Source: Chloroflexota bacterium (lineage in GTDB: Bacteria; Chloroflexota; Anaerolineae; Anaerolineales; Villigracilaceae). Taken from it: 64,000 bases of DNA. The notes beneath the pieces were generated by a model that was given only the letters and a program-made list of their open reading frames with translations, did no database searches and was not told the DNA's origin. Within the stretch, counting starts at the first letter, position 1. Each line of letters begins with the position of its first letter. The translations under genes and the position numbers were made by a program. Shown in pieces: positions 8,668 through 18,207 of this stretch. The stretch is taken from NCBI GenBank assembly GCA_029782225.1, contig JAKOVF010000317.1:16499-80498 (forward strand). Reading direction: 5' to 3'.

Positions 8668-8759
8668 GAGGGCCTATTATAAAGACGCGTGGCCCAGTGT
8701 GGAAGGCACACCAGAAAGGATGTAAACTAGGCTCAAACTAATTTCGTCAAAGGAGCCTC

Positions 8760-9023
8760 ATGTCATTGCCAAAATTTACAGCTGCAGATCTTGTGCCCGG
8801 GAAGACCTACCATGTCATGACCGCTTTCAAGGATTATGACGGAATCACACATCCTGTTGGCGAAAGCTGGCGTTTTATGAAAAAAGGCTTTCTCCCGGCC
8901 GAGGATGGACTCACCCTGATCGTTGATAAGGCCGGGCAGGAGGTCTGGATCCGTCTCCAGTGGCGGGCAGAGGCCCAGGCCGAGATCATCGACAATTTTT
9001 CCAGCTTCGTCATAGAGAGCTAA
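8760..9023 (+). CDS. Small DUF3601-like protein
   Basis: An 87-residue soluble protein with AAGGAG five bases before its ATG. The pattern Y-x-V...F.DYDG..HPVGE.W.F..KGFLP.EDGLTL followed by IRLQW..EAQ..IIDNF resembles the DUF3601 family, for which no function is known. It stands alone between the divergent glycosylase gene and a strong terminator. Confidence 0.7.
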   Translation: MSLPKFTAADLVPGKTYHVMTAFKDYDGITHPVGESWRFMKKGFLPAEDGLTLIVDKAGQEVWIRLQWRAEAQAEIIDNFSSFVIES

Positions 9024-9032
9024 GCTAACACA

Positions 9033-9071
9033 AAACCGCCCGACTCGATCTGAGTGGGGCGGTTTCATTTC
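9033..9071. terminator. Bidirectional terminator hairpin
   Basis: AAACCGCCCGACTC (9033-9046) pairs with GAGTGGGGCGGTTT (9052-9065) around a five-base loop, followed by CATTTCT rightwards; leftwards the complement continues into TGTGTT. It separates the convergent genes ending at 9023 and 9095. Confidence 0.75.
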
Positions 9072-9094
9072 TGACTGTTATCGACGGACGCTAA

Positions 9095-10561
9095 TTATGG
9101 TGTCGGCGTCAACGTGGGGGCCTTTGCGGTTTCGGCCTGTGCGGTGTTCGCCTGATTCACCTGCTCGGTCGCCATGGTCGTCAGGTTCGGGTCGGTGGGG
9201 ACGCGTGTTTTCCAGAAGGCGTCATAGGTCTCCACGCCCAGTTCCTTTTTGGCGCTATCCAGGAAATCGGTGAACGCCTTATTGGTGGCCTGAGAATATT
9301 CATCCGCGGTGAGGGGACGATCCTGGCGGGCAATGACCTGGATAATGTGATAGCCGAAATCTGATTTGACCGGGTCACTGATCTGGCCGGGCTGGAGGCT
9401 GAACGCGGCTTCTTCAAAAGGCGCCACCATCTTGCCTTTGCCAAACCAGCCGAGATCACCACCATTGACGGCGGAGCCAGAGTCCTGTGAAAGTTCCTTG
9501 GCGAGAGCGCCAAAGTCTTCCCCATTCTTGAGACGTTCGACCACTTTCTTGGCGGTGGCTTCGTCGGCTACCAGAATATGCCGTGCCCAGACCTGCTCTT
9601 CCGCGTGAGGCACGTCTTTCGTTACATCTGCAAAGAGCTTGTCGTGCAGCAGTTGGTTTTCGAACAGCATGCGATAGTCGGCTTCGGTGATACCGTACTT
9701 GGTGAAGGCCTTGGCGGTCTTGTCGAACTGGGCCTGGAAGCCTTCGAGCGTGTAAGGCGTGGCGGTCGGTGTGGGCGTCTCTGTTGGACCCAGCGTGGCG
9801 GTCGGCGTTCCGGTTGGTTCAAGGGTGGCAGTCGGCGCGGCCGTTGGGGTATCCGTCGGGGCGGGAGTGCCGGTGGCCGCCCCGCCTTCAGTCGGGGTAT
9901 CGGAAGGAGTTCCCTCGGTCGGGGTGGAAGCTGCGGGGGTTTCTGTCGGCCCGGGGGTTCCCGTCGCTGCAGGGGTCGCGGAGGGAGTCGGGGTGATCGT
10001 CACAAGTTTGAAGGCTTCCGCCGGGATGGTGGGCATGGTCACTTCGGTGGGTGTGACCGTGGGCGTCGGCGTTCCATTCGGGAAGTACTGGTAGACATCC
10101 TGAATCATGTGATCTACCTCTTCCTGGCTGACCGTGATGCCGCGTTTGGCCGCTTCCTGACGGATGATCTCCTCATTGACCATTGTATCCAGGACGTTTT
10201 GCCCCAGAGTCTGGGAATCATCGAGCGAGCTGGTGATCTGGTCGATCTGTGAAGTTACGTCGAGGCCGAAAGCCTGGTAATACTGCATCTGGCTGTACTG
10301 TACCAGCAGCTGCTGGCGCTGCAAGCGGACGCGTGCTTCCCACTGGGCTGACGTGATCTTCACGTCTCCCACTTTGGCAACCGGGCGTTTTGCTTGCAGG
10401 TAGTTGAGGTCGAGATATCCATACCCTATGAGCCCGAGCACGACCACGAGAATCCCGATAAAAGCATACAGGATCAAACGCGATTGGCGTCGTTCGCGTT
10501 CGAGGCGCGCAATGTGTTTCTTGGTATGGACGACGGGCTTTTTGCCCTGATCGTTTGCCAT
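9095..10561 (-). CDS. Membrane-anchored parvulin-type peptidyl-prolyl isomerase
   Basis: 488 residues from ATG 10561, chosen because AAGGAG lies seven bases upstream; the open frame ten codons further up has no such site. Domains in order: a basic cytoplasmic tail, one transmembrane helix at about residues 28-48 ([21 protein letters not shown]), a SurA_N-like chaperone helix region, a roughly 110-residue Pro/Thr-rich linker (about 165-280), and a PpiC rotamase domain with HILV near residue 342 and [23 protein letters not shown], ending in GYHIIQV. It would fold exported proteins outside the membrane, like PrsA. A second short Pro/Thr tail ends the protein. It lies downstream of rpsR. Confidence 0.9.
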   Translation of the reverse strand: MANDQGKKPVVHTKKHIARLERERRQSRLILYAFIGILVVVLGLIGYGYLDLNYLQAKRPVAKVGDVKITSAQWEARVRLQRQQLLVQYSQMQYYQAFGLDVTSQIDQITSSLDDSQTLGQNVLDTMVNEEIIRQEAAKRGITVSQEEVDHMIQDVYQYFPNGTPTPTVTPTEVTMPTIPAEAFKLVTITPTPSATPAATGTPGPTETPAASTPTEGTPSDTPTEGGAATGTPAPTDTPTAAPTATLEPTGTPTATLGPTETPTPTATPYTLEGFQAQFDKTAKAFTKYGITEADYRMLFENQLLHDKLFADVTKDVPHAEEQVWARHILVADEATAKKVVERLKNGEDFGALAKELSQDSGSAVNGGDLGWFGKGKMVAPFEEAAFSLQPGQISDPVKSDFGYHIIQVIARQDRPLTADEYSQATNKAFTDFLDSAKKELGVETYDAFWKTRVPTDPNLTTMATEQVNQANTAQAETAKAPTLTPTP

Positions 10562-10584
10562 CTTCTTACTCCTTACTGAGACAT

Positions 10585-10658
10585 CCCTCATCCCCGGCCC
10601 TTCCCCCGACAGGGGAAGGGAGTGCCCTCTCCCATTGGGAGAGGGTTAGGGTGAGGGC
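10585..10658. repeat. Palindromic repeat, CCCTCAT...GTGAGGG family
   Basis: The element begins CCCTCATCCCCGG and ends GGTTAGGGTGAGGG, with two nested hairpins (CTTCCCC/GGGGAAG and CCTCTCCC/GGGAGAGG). Related copies lie at 20042, 30835 and 38919. Here it fills the gap between rpsR and the parvulin gene. Confidence 0.75.
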
Positions 10659-10729
10659 GCAAATTCACATTATTTCGGGGTATGGATGTGTTTCCATCCC
10701 CCCACGAAATCTTTCAGCGATCCAGAAAA

Positions 10730-11014
10730 TCAATCGTTGATGGACGCGCCGGTGAAAGGCAGGATGGCGATCTGGCGCGCCTGTTTAATGGCAGCCGCGA
10801 CGGCGCGTTGATGCCGTGCGCAGGCACCGGTCTGGCGGCGCGGACGGATCTTGCCTTCTTCAGTGATGTAGCGGCGAAGCAGGTCGGTCTTTTTGTAATC
10901 GATCGTCAACTGCTTATCCGCGCAAAATTGACAGAATTTGGGCTTGGCGAAAAATTTGCGGTCGCCTGGGCCGCCGCCTTCGCCCATCTGATTTCTTTCT
11001 CTTTCTTCAGCCAT
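10730..11014 (-). CDS. rpsR: 30S ribosomal protein S18
   Basis: A 94-residue S18 with the conserved core [17 protein letters not shown], then [26 protein letters not shown] and the final [13 protein letters not shown]. The CxxC pair plus a later Cys resembles zinc-binding forms of S18. S18 partners S6 on the small-subunit platform, and its gene is third in rpsF-ssb-rpsR. ATG 11014 has GGAG about seven bases upstream. Confidence 0.97.
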   Translation of the reverse strand: MAEERERNQMGEGGGPGDRKFFAKPKFCQFCADKQLTIDYKKTDLLRRYITEEGKIRPRRQTGACARHQRAVAAAIKQARQIAILPFTGASIND

Positions 11015-11161
11015 TCTTTACTCCAATATTTGAACTGCATCTTATCCGCAGAACAATCACGCACGCTCCCGCTGGGAGTGCGAACAAACCTGTTGATGAA
11101 CTACCACTGCAACAAACGGACGGTTGCGGTGCCTGTGCCGCAATGTTCTTGAATTGCGGTG

Positions 11162-11584
11162 CTAGAACGGGAATTCATCCTCCGCCATCGGGGCATCGGC
11201 CGCCGGCATCTCACCCTCCTGCGCATGGTTATTGAGACCTGCAGCATCGCGGCGATCACCCAGCATCATCATTTCATTGGCGACGATCTCAACACTGGTA
11301 TGCTTCTGCCCTTCCTTGTCATCCCAGCGCCGGGTCTGGAGGCGGCCTTCCACGTACACCTGCTGTCCTTTGACGAGGTACTGTTTGCAGATCTCGGCCA
11401 GGTTGCCCCATGCGACCACATTGAACCATTCGGTCTCTGCATGGCGCTCGCCATCGGCGCTGTTCCAGGTGCGGCTGACTGCCACACTGAACGTGGTCAC
11501 CGGGCGGCCCGAGGGCGTGTAACGCATTTCAGGGTCCTTCCCCAGGTGGCCGATGATTTGGACTTTATTCAGGCCTCGACTCAT
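11162..11584 (-). CDS. ssb: Single-stranded DNA-binding protein
   Basis: A 140-residue SSB with one N-terminal OB-fold (residues 1-105: NKVQIIGHLGKDPEMRYTPS, then WFNVVAWGNLAEICKQYLVKGQQVYVEGRL) and a short acidic C-terminal tail ending DEFPF, the partner-binding peptide. It binds single-stranded DNA in replication and repair. AAGGAG lies six bases before the ATG. It sits between rpsF and rpsR, the classic order, and is likely co-transcribed with them. Confidence 0.96.
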   Translation of the reverse strand: MSRGLNKVQIIGHLGKDPEMRYTPSGRPVTTFSVAVSRTWNSADGERHAETEWFNVVAWGNLAEICKQYLVKGQQVYVEGRLQTRRWDDKEGQKHTSVEIVANEMMMLGDRRDAAGLNNHAQEGEMPAADAPMAEDEFPF

Positions 11585-11712
11585 AGTAGTCTCCTTCTAT
11601 AAAATTATCTCTGCTTAAACAGGTGCTTACCAGAGCCAAACTCACAACAGGGATATTTTACTTTTCGCCTCAAAATGGCGCAATTGTTACAGGGCAGGAA
11701 AATTGCGGGCGG

Positions 11713-11997
11713 CTATCCAACTGCGGACAGCATGTGACGCATGACAGCCTCGTTGAAACGCAGATTGCGTTCCAGCTCAGAGGCAGCAGTGGGATTGAGG
11801 GAGATATTCATCAGAACATACTGACCCTCTTTTTGCTTGCGGATGGTGTAGGACATCCTGCGTCGGCCCCAGATATCCACTTTATCCACGCTGCCACCAG
11901 AATCACTGATCCAGCCTTTCACCTTCTCGAGCACGCCGTTAAAAGCGGTCTCGTCCAGGTCGGGCTGGACGATGCAAACCAGTTCATATTTGCGCAT
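11713..11997 (-). CDS. rpsF: 30S ribosomal protein S6
   Basis: A 94-residue S6 beginning MRKYELVCIVQPDLDE with the family segments WGRRRMSYTIRKQKEGQYVLMN and LERNLRFNEAVMRHML. A strong AAGGAGG precedes the ATG. It is the first gene of the rpsF-ssb-rpsR operon; the 128-bp gap to ssb shows no gene. Confidence 0.97.
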   Translation of the reverse strand: MRKYELVCIVQPDLDETAFNGVLEKVKGWISDSGGSVDKVDIWGRRRMSYTIRKQKEGQYVLMNISLNPTAASELERNLRFNEAVMRHMLSAVG

Positions 11998-12110
11998 TGG
12001 GAGAACCTCCTTTCCATGGGATGGATCCTGTTCGAGCCGTGGGCAGGCCAGGACCGGAAAGGCACGTATATACGTACCTAGCTTGTCCCCATCTTTGAGG
12101 GGATGAGCGG
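11998..12110 (-). promoter_or_regulatory. Structured leader of rpsF (possible S6:S18 autoregulatory RNA)
   Basis: Reading leftwards, the leader holds a small hairpin CCCC/GGGG, a palindrome GGTACGTATATACGTGCC (12061-12078) that folds fully with one G-U pair, and a larger helix closed by TTTCC (around 12060) and GGAAA (just before the AAGGAGG) enclosing CCTG/CAGG and a CCG-containing loop. Many bacteria carry an S6:S18-binding leader at this place. The assignment to that motif is inference from position and fold only. Confidence 0.35.
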
Positions 12111-12343
12111 GCGAAGTTTACCACAGAATTTGTGAGAATGTGGACGAAAAGGCGCTTCGCGCAGGACTTTAGGGCTGATTCCGTTTATCGATTTGTTCTT
12201 ATCCTGTATCCCTCTCCCGCCGTGAGAGGATATCACTCTGGCTGGCTGCTGAACTTATCACGGAATACAAATGGATTCTCAGCCTGATTTGCTCTATACT
12301 TTGTCCGGGCATCATCCATTTCCGCACAGACCAGGGACTACCT
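12111..12343. other. Intergenic region upstream of rpsF, with one small palindrome
   Basis: No gene is supported here. The region holds the short inverted repeat TATCCCTCTC/GAGAGGATA (12207-12232), a reduced relative of the CCCTC palindromes, and presumably the rpsF promoter; TAAACT on the minus strand near 12115-12120 is a candidate -10, but I could not find a convincing -35. Confidence 0.4.
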
Positions 12344-12802
12344 ATGTCAAGATCATCACGCACAGGGACCGTACCGCAGCTCACCCTCCTTGGAAATCGA
12401 CGCCGCCCCTTTGGGCACAGGTTCTGGATCCTGCTGCCCGGCCTGCTCATGATCCTTTTCGACCTGGGGGTAACGCTCTACTTTCAGCCTCCCGAGTACT
12501 GGCAGGCAAGTTATGACCTCACAACGGAGAGAAGTCCAATCGGCATGCTCCTGATGCGTTTTCACCCCGTCGCCTTCTTCGCCTTTATGGCTGGCTACAT
12601 TGCGGTCTGTGCCGGTCTGGTGCTCTGGCTCCCCTCTCCCTGGCACAGGATCGTCGCCCTGGCCCTCGTAGTGGGACATACCGCCGGTGTGCATAGCTGG
12701 CTTGGACACAGGGTTTACTGGGTCATGATCGTGGTGTTCCTCCTGATCTCGGCAGTGACTGTGTTTTCCTGGCAAAAGGCGGGGAGGCGCGACTCAGGCT
12801 AG
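12344..12802 (+). CDS. Small integral membrane protein, unknown function
   Basis: A 152-residue protein with a basic N-terminal tail and four hydrophobic segments: about 28-48 (WILLPGLLMILFDLGVTLYF), 74-94, 100-112 and 124-142. A histidine and an arginine flank the second loop. I do not recognise a family. The start has only a weak ribosome binding site. A hairpin follows at 12833. Nothing in the neighbours indicates a role. Confidence 0.6.
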   Translation: MSRSSRTGTVPQLTLLGNRRRPFGHRFWILLPGLLMILFDLGVTLYFQPPEYWQASYDLTTERSPIGMLLMRFHPVAFFAFMAGYIAVCAGLVLWLPSPWHRIVALALVVGHTAGVHSWLGHRVYWVMIVVFLLISAVTVFSWQKAGRRDSG

Positions 12803-12832
12803 GAACCGGCCCAACCAAACGCATAAGTGATA

Positions 12833-12869
12833 AGCCTCCTGCAGATTCTTAAGCGGGAGGCTCTGCTTT
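12833..12869 (+). terminator. Hairpin after the membrane-protein gene
   Basis: AGCCTCCTGC (12833-12842) pairs with GCGGGAGGCT (12853-12862) across a ten-base loop. The following sequence CTGCTTTCC is only moderately T-rich, so termination is likely but not certain. Confidence 0.5.
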
Positions 12870-13203
12870 CCTATCTGAGGGTGGGATCTTCTCTTCTGTG
12901 TGCCTGCCAAAGGGGTCCTTTCATAGGCCCGGCGGACGCATGCTTCGACAGGCCCGGCACAAGCTCCCTCCTCAGTGCATGGAAGCCCGGCAGCTGTTCG
13001 CAGGGGCTTTACGTATGCCCCTCAGAGCGGCCCCGCATTGCTGTTTCGAAACGGCAGGCAGCCAAACTGGGAGTCAACTGCGAAGAAAGGTCGAACACTT
13101 AACAAGACTGAAAACCGAAAACCCTTGCTCGAATTTTTGAATCGTGGATAATGCGAAGAACATCGCTGTCATCATCGCTGCTAAATGGAGGGTCATTGAT
13201 ACC
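12870..13203. other. Intergenic region before the large secreted protein
   Basis: About 330 bp without a supported gene. I looked for SRP RNA, tmRNA, 6S and RNase P signatures and found none. It contains GC-rich short repeats around GGCCCGGC (12926 and 12950) and must hold the promoter of the gene at 13204, which I cannot place with confidence. Confidence 0.4.
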
Positions 13204-16200
13204 ATGCGCCGCCGCACAACATTGCAGTCTATTCTGGATATATTCAGCCCGTTGCGAGCCTTCGCCTTCATCCTGGCGCTGGCTTTTGTTTTCTTTATTG
13301 CATCCCTGCCTATTCAAACAACCTCTGCGGGAGTCAAAACGCTCAATGTCGATGCAGCCGGTTCTTGCAAGGATCCTGGCCACTACAATTCCAGCAATTG
13401 TTCTGAGATTGCCGATTGTTGCCAAAAGTGGGTGCCGGCCAGCGATCCCCGTTGTACAGATCCGGGTCCGGGGGGTGGATGTTGTTTGAGTTATGGCGAA
13501 CAGTGTAACGATCCTGATACCCCTCCTTCCCCGCCTGCGATCATTGGAAGTCTCACCTGTGCACAATGGGGTAATAAGGGCTGGTGCGTCAACACATTAA
13601 ATCTCAATCTCTCGGCATCTGATCCACAAGGGCAATCTGTCATTCTCAGTGGCAACATCAATGGCATTGCCTTCGCTTGTCCCGGCGGGGCGACTTCATG
13701 TACTGTACCGATCACGAGTGATGGAACAGGTGTTGCAGCATTTACTGTCACTTCTGCAACAGGCCTCTCGGCAAGCGGATCGATCAACTATGCGCTCGAT
13801 GCGACCACACCGCAAATTGACGGCAGTGTAAGTGGTACGAGCGGTTCAAACGGCTGGTATGTTTCAGATGTAACGTTATCTGCTTCCGCCAGTGACGCGG
13901 CGTCGGGTATCGCGTCCTTTCAATACTCTCTAGATAACGCCACCTGGACTGATTATTCATCCTCGCTCACTCTATCTGATGGTGTTCATACGATTGGCTT
14001 TCGCGCTATCGACAATGCTGGCAATCAACGCGAGACAAGTCAAACTCTTAATATTGATACCCTTACCCCAAACCTGGATCTATCTATTACAAGTAGTCCT
14101 GGAAGCAACGGTTGGTACCGATCTAATGTCCAGGTCTCCGCTATTGCAAGCGATACAGGTTCAGGCTTAGCCGGCCTGGAATATTCCCTCGATGCAGGCG
14201 CCTGGACAGCTTACAGCAGCCCACTTACACTCACAAATGGCACGCATGGCCTATCGGTCCGCGCAATGGATGCGGCGGGAAACGTCACGCAGACAGACCA
14301 ACAAATCAAAATAGATTCAACCACACCAACAATAAATCTAACTGTCGCCGGCACTACAGGGCTAAGCGGCTGGTACGTCTCTAATGTGGAGGTCAGCGCT
14401 TCCGGCGCGGACACCGGATCTGGTCTGGCATCCTTTGACTACTCTCTCAATGATAGCCCCTGGACGCCGTACACAAATGCGCTGCCTTATTCGGATGGCA
14501 GATACAGTTTGAAGTTCCGCGCAATGGATATTGCCGGCAATGTCATCGTCACACCCTCACAGACCTATTCCATTGACACAATTCCACCAGCGCTTGATTT
14601 ACCCGAGTCCACTAAGTTGGGCAAGAGGGTGGAGTATGGCGCAGAGGATATTGGGAGTGGCTTGTCCGCTCTCCGTGTGGTAATCGAAGATGAAGATGAG
14701 CGCTGGCCCAAAATTGCCTGGGATGAATATCCAACCGGGACAAAACACCATAGCGATTTTCTCTGGGATGGCAAATTCAAAGACGGCACCAAAGCTCCGG
14801 AAGGCCTGTATTATGCAACCCTCAAAGTTAGCGACATTGCCGGTAACGAGAGCAGGCAAACAGCAAGCATCGAGGTGGAAAACAGCCTTTTGACTTTGAT
14901 CCTTCCGGCATTCAATCCACCGGCAAATACCCCTGTCCCTACCGATGTCTCGCCATCATCAGGAGCAACCAGTTTCGGTGGAGAAACGAACGATGAAATG
15001 GGCGATCCCCAAACGGGGAGCTTTACAACTGGGGGCCAAAATAATGAAGTTCATGCCGACAATCTTGGCTCCGTCTCTTTTGGCGCCGAAAGCACTTCAA
15101 AAGCAAATGGTACGGATGCCTCGAATATTTTGTGGGGTGTAACAGCCGCGGCTGCCGTGGGTGCTTTTCTTGCTGAGGAGGCTGAAAGGAAGAGAAAAGG
15201 TGACGAAGCAGCGCGCCTGGAGCATATCGAAAAAACTGACCGAGGGGATGGATTATCCTATCGGGAGATAGGCAGGGCGTACCAGGCCTCACTTGACAAC
15301 TTCAGAGCGGTCCTGAAACAAGCGGAAGAAATGGGGTTGTCTGCCCAGGAGGCTGCGAAGCTCAAACAGGACATTATCACGAGTGGAAAGATCGGCGCAT
15401 CGCTCGGTTCTGTCAGGGTGTACATTCAAGATGAGGAAAGAAAGCGAGCAGAGGAAGAGGCTCAAAGGGCACAGGAATCTGCTCAGAAACAATATGAAGA
15501 TTGGCTCCGCACTGGCAATAACCCGCCGCCAGGGTATGAAGATGTCACCGATGCAGAACGCGCGGCAATGTACATGCAGACTCCGGAGGTCCAGGCGCGG
15601 CTCGAGGCTCAAAGAGCCTGGGAGGCTGAACGCCAGTTTGAGCAATTTCAAGCAAAAGCCGAGGAGGAAGTTCCTGTCCCGCCCGCTAACGCACAGTGGT
15701 GGGAGGACACCAAGTCTTTTGTAAATGAGAACATCATTCAGCCATTCAATACATCCATCTTCCAAGTGTATCTCGAGCCAATAGCAGAGAAGAGAAATGA
15801 TGTTTTAGGGGCTCTCCTCTCGTGGGTAGATACACAGGTCTATCAGCCAGTGGTTGAGCCTGCCTTAGAGAAGTTGGGCGAGTGGACTACAGCGGCCGGT
15901 GCATGGGCAAATGAAAAGATCGTCGAGCCTTTTGTTGCTCCTGCACTGCAGAAAGCAATTCAAGGGCTCACTACAGCTGTTTCATGGACAAATGCAAACC
16001 TCTATAAGCCATATATACAACCCTGGGTTGAGCAGCAAGTTAAGTCAGCCACAGCCGCCATCGCGTGGGCGAATGAGCATGTGTACCGGCCATATATTGA
16101 GCCCGTGGTCTCCGTGGTTAACAAGGAAATTTACCAGCCGTATGCGAAACCACTAATAGAAGCTGCTTCACAGACAACCGCAGCTATCTCTTCCTGGGTA

Positions 16201-17616
16201 GATGAAAATGTCTATGAACCATTCATTCGGCCCGTCGCAAGTGACATTGTTCAATATGTCTACCAGCCAACGGTCGATAAAGCGACGGCTTGGTGGGATA
16301 AGTATGGGGAATGGGTACACAACAGTTTGGATGCAGTGGGTTTAATCCCGGGGCTTGGTGACGTAGCCGATGGTCTCAACGGCTTGATTTACTTGGGCGA
16401 AGGACACTACCTGGAAGCTGGCGTTTCTCTCTTGTCCATGATTCCAATCATAGGTGATTTTAGCAAGGCGGGAAAATTGGGTCTCAAGATCGGGGAGGAA
16501 GTTCTGGAGGAGGCAGCGGAAAAAGTAGCCAAAGAAGTAGTGGAAGAGGTGGTAGAGAAGGCTGCAAAAGAAACTCTGGAAGAAGCTGCCGAGGAAATTG
16601 CAGAAAAAACATTAAGAGAAGCCGGCGAAGAACTGGCCGAAAAGGCGGCAAGAGAATCCCTTGAGGAAGCCGCAGAGAAGACTGTCGAAAAAGCACTAGG
16701 CGAAGCTGGGGAGGAATTGACAGGCCGTGCTGTTAAGGAATCGCTGGAGGAAGCATCTGAAAAGGCTGTAAAAGAAGTCAGCCAAGAATTGATTGAGAAA
16801 GGAGCTAGGGAAGTTGCAGAAAAGACGGCAAAAGTAACCACAGAAGAAACTATATCAAAGGTAGTTAAAAATACTATTGGGGAGACTTCCTCAACACTAA
16901 CAAAGGAAGTTTCGGAAACAGTTGCACAACAGGCTACTAAAGAAGTTGTTGGGGAAATTAGTTCCGAAACTACCCACCGTGTGCTGCAAGACGTGGTCGA
17001 AGGCAAAGTCTCTAAACTTCCCGCAGACGTAGCAGCAAACTTAACTGATGACAGTGCGAAAGAACTTGCAGAAAAAATATCAAAGGAACTTGGCGGAAAG
17101 AAAGTGTGGGTATCAGCGAAGACCGGCTCAATGTATGTGTCCAGCCCTCCACCTGGAGCCTGGGAATTGGTAAAACGACTTAAGGAAACGGATTTGACAA
17201 ATACCGACGAAGTTGAGAAAATTCTCAGACAAATCGCTGAACTCACTTCGCGTGGCTCGGGAAACCATGTTGTGCTAGGCCCCTTCAAACCAAGGGGAAC
17301 ATTTATTCAAGAGGCACTAGATACTGATGGCGTGTTCTGGGATGTTGGTGACGAACTCTGGGATGCTCTAGAAGATACCGGAGTGGATATGTTCAAACTA
17401 AATGATCAGTTTCTGCGCCTACACATAGAGAGAGGAATTGACCGATTTGATGTGATCAATACAAATGTAGCTAAAGTGATAGATGATTTTAATGTTGATC
17501 CTCCAAAGGAATGGGAAGAGATTCTCTATAGGGAAAAGGAAATCCTTGACCTTGCATCAATGCCAGATATTCCGTATGAATTGAAAGGAAATTCTTGGAC
17601 GAGGGTCTCTCAATAG
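13204..17616 (+). CDS. Secreted polymorphic-toxin-like protein with Ig-like repeats
   Basis: 1470 residues from ATG 13204; GGAGG lies 12 bases upstream, and this start gives a clean signal or anchor sequence (about residues 12-41), better than the GTG at 13144. Order of parts: a Cys-rich segment (about 50-105); an irregular Ig-like unit; three OmpL47-type repeats of about 87 residues, each starting with a GWY-[VR]-SNV-like motif and ending near AGN; a FlgD-like unit (about 460-560); a hydrophobic stretch (about 639-655); a charged coiled coil; about eight W...VY.P..xP repeats (834-1019); a segment GLIPGLGDVADGLNGLIYLG at about 1044-1063, typical of the pre-toxin region of polymorphic toxins; Glu/Ala/Lys helical repeats (1098-1260); and a final globular domain (1270-1470) with GSGNHVVLGPF and FWDVGDELWDAL. 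The toxin role is inferred from this order; the tip activity is unknown. Confidence 0.8.
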   Translation: MRRRTTLQSILDIFSPLRAFAFILALAFVFFIASLPIQTTSAGVKTLNVDAAGSCKDPGHYNSSNCSEIADCCQKWVPASDPRCTDPGPGGGCCLSYGEQCNDPDTPPSPPAIIGSLTCAQWGNKGWCVNTLNLNLSASDPQGQSVILSGNINGIAFACPGGATSCTVPITSDGTGVAAFTVTSATGLSASGSINYALDATTPQIDGSVSGTSGSNGWYVSDVTLSASASDAASGIASFQYSLDNATWTDYSSSLTLSDGVHTIGFRAIDNAGNQRETSQTLNIDTLTPNLDLSITSSPGSNGWYRSNVQVSAIASDTGSGLAGLEYSLDAGAWTAYSSPLTLTNGTHGLSVRAMDAAGNVTQTDQQIKIDSTTPTINLTVAGTTGLSGWYVSNVEVSASGADTGSGLASFDYSLNDSPWTPYTNALPYSDGRYSLKFRAMDIAGNVIVTPSQTYSIDTIPPALDLPESTKLGKRVEYGAEDIGSGLSALRVVIEDEDERWPKIAWDEYPTGTKHHSDFLWDGKFKDGTKAPEGLYYATLKVSDIAGNESRQTASIEVENSLLTLILPAFNPPANTPVPTDVSPSSGATSFGGETNDEMGDPQTGSFTTGGQNNEVHADNLGSVSFGAESTSKANGTDASNILWGVTAAAAVGAFLAEEAERKRKGDEAARLEHIEKTDRGDGLSYREIGRAYQASLDNFRAVLKQAEEMGLSAQEAAKLKQDIITSGKIGASLGSVRVYIQDEERKRAEEEAQRAQESAQKQYEDWLRTGNNPPPGYEDVTDAERAAMYMQTPEVQARLEAQRAWEAERQFEQFQAKAEEEVPVPPANAQWWEDTKSFVNENIIQPFNTSIFQVYLEPIAEKRNDVLGALLSWVDTQVYQPVVEPALEKLGEWTTAAGAWANEKIVEPFVAPALQKAIQGLTTAVSWTNANLYKPYIQPWVEQQVKSATAAIAWANEHVYRPYIEPVVSVVNKEIYQPYAKPLIEAASQTTAAISSWVDENVYEPFIRPVASDIVQYVYQPTVDKATAWWDKYGEWVHNSLDAVGLIPGLGDVADGLNGLIYLGEGHYLEAGVSLLSMIPIIGDFSKAGKLGLKIGEEVLEEAAEKVAKEVVEEVVEKAAKETLEEAAEEIAEKTLREAGEELAEKAARESLEEAAEKTVEKALGEAGEELTGRAVKESLEEASEKAVKEVSQELIEKGAREVAEKTAKVTTEETISKVVKNTIGETSSTLTKEVSETVAQQATKEVVGEISSETTHRVLQDVVEGKVSKLPADVAANLTDDSAKELAEKISKELGGKKVWVSAKTGSMYVSSPPPGAWELVKRLKETDLTNTDEVEKILRQIAELTSRGSGNHVVLGPFKPRGTFIQEALDTDGVFWDVGDELWDALEDTGVDMFKLNDQFLRLHIERGIDRFDVINTNVAKVIDDFNVDPPKEWEEILYREKEILDLASMPDIPYELKGNSWTRVSQ

Positions 17617-17640
17617 CGGGACCTTATTAGGAGAAACATA

Positions 17641-18207
17641 ATGGAAGAAGCTAAACTTGATAGCGAACTTGAACGAATCCACAAGACTTTTCCCTATTTA
17701 TGGGAAAGCCATGATTTTCATATCAAGTACTTGACAAGAGATTATGGCTTTTATAATAGGGGATTCATCATAGGTCTGGAAAATAAAGTATGTAAACTGC
17801 TTTTCTTGAAAGAAACTAATTCTCCAGTTGATTCAATCTTGGAACGCGTCGGAACAAGGTCTGCATTGTTTAGGCCACCGGATGATTTGTTTTCAAGCAC
17901 AGATGGTTGGTATTCACTAACTGGACTTATCTATTGGCTCAGTGGCATTCAGTGTGAACGCGACAAGAATGTAGATCAGGACTTGGAAAACGTCAGCCAA
18001 TATCTCAGACTTCATATAGACAAGGTTCTTGAATTGTTTAGATCTCCCGACGAATTTGACAACAAGTTGAATTACTATCGAAACTTGTATAAAGACAAAC
18101 AGATCACCGTAGAGAAAATCCGAGATGAGCGGGCGAGATTGCATGCGCTGGGGAAAGACTCATCACTTGAGGCGGTAATTGCCAGTCTGCGTGGAGCGAA
18201 GAAATGA
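17641..18207 (+). CDS. Unknown soluble protein, candidate immunity protein
   Basis: 188 residues, no signal peptide or membrane segment. AGGAG precedes the ATG at the right distance, and the gene starts 24 bp after the stop of the large toxin-like gene. I recognise no family. The C-terminal third is helical and charged (ITVEKIRDERARLHALGK, then SLEAVIASLRGAKK). Position directly after a polymorphic-toxin-like gene, small size and acidic/helical character fit an immunity protein, but this is inference from context. The codon use and lower GC of this gene and the next resemble those of the toxin's 3' end rather than of the housekeeping genes, which suits a horizontally acquired tip cassette. 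Confidence 0.65.
   Translation: MEEAKLDSELERIHKTFPYLWESHDFHIKYLTRDYGFYNRGFIIGLENKVCKLLFLKETNSPVDSILERVGTRSALFRPPDDLFSSTDGWYSLTGLIYWLSGIQCERDKNVDQDLENVSQYLRLHIDKVLELFRSPDEFDNKLNYYRNLYKDKQITVEKIRDERARLHALGKDSSLEAVIASLRGAKK

Noticed and set aside
9578..10252. A Gly/Arg-rich open frame on the + strand
   Set aside because: It is the antisense of the Pro/Thr linker in the parvulin gene; the repeat composition explains the open frame.
12870..13203. A structured non-coding RNA gene such as SRP RNA, 6S RNA or tmRNA
   Set aside because: I found none of the conserved loops or ends of these RNAs; only short GC-rich repeats are visible.
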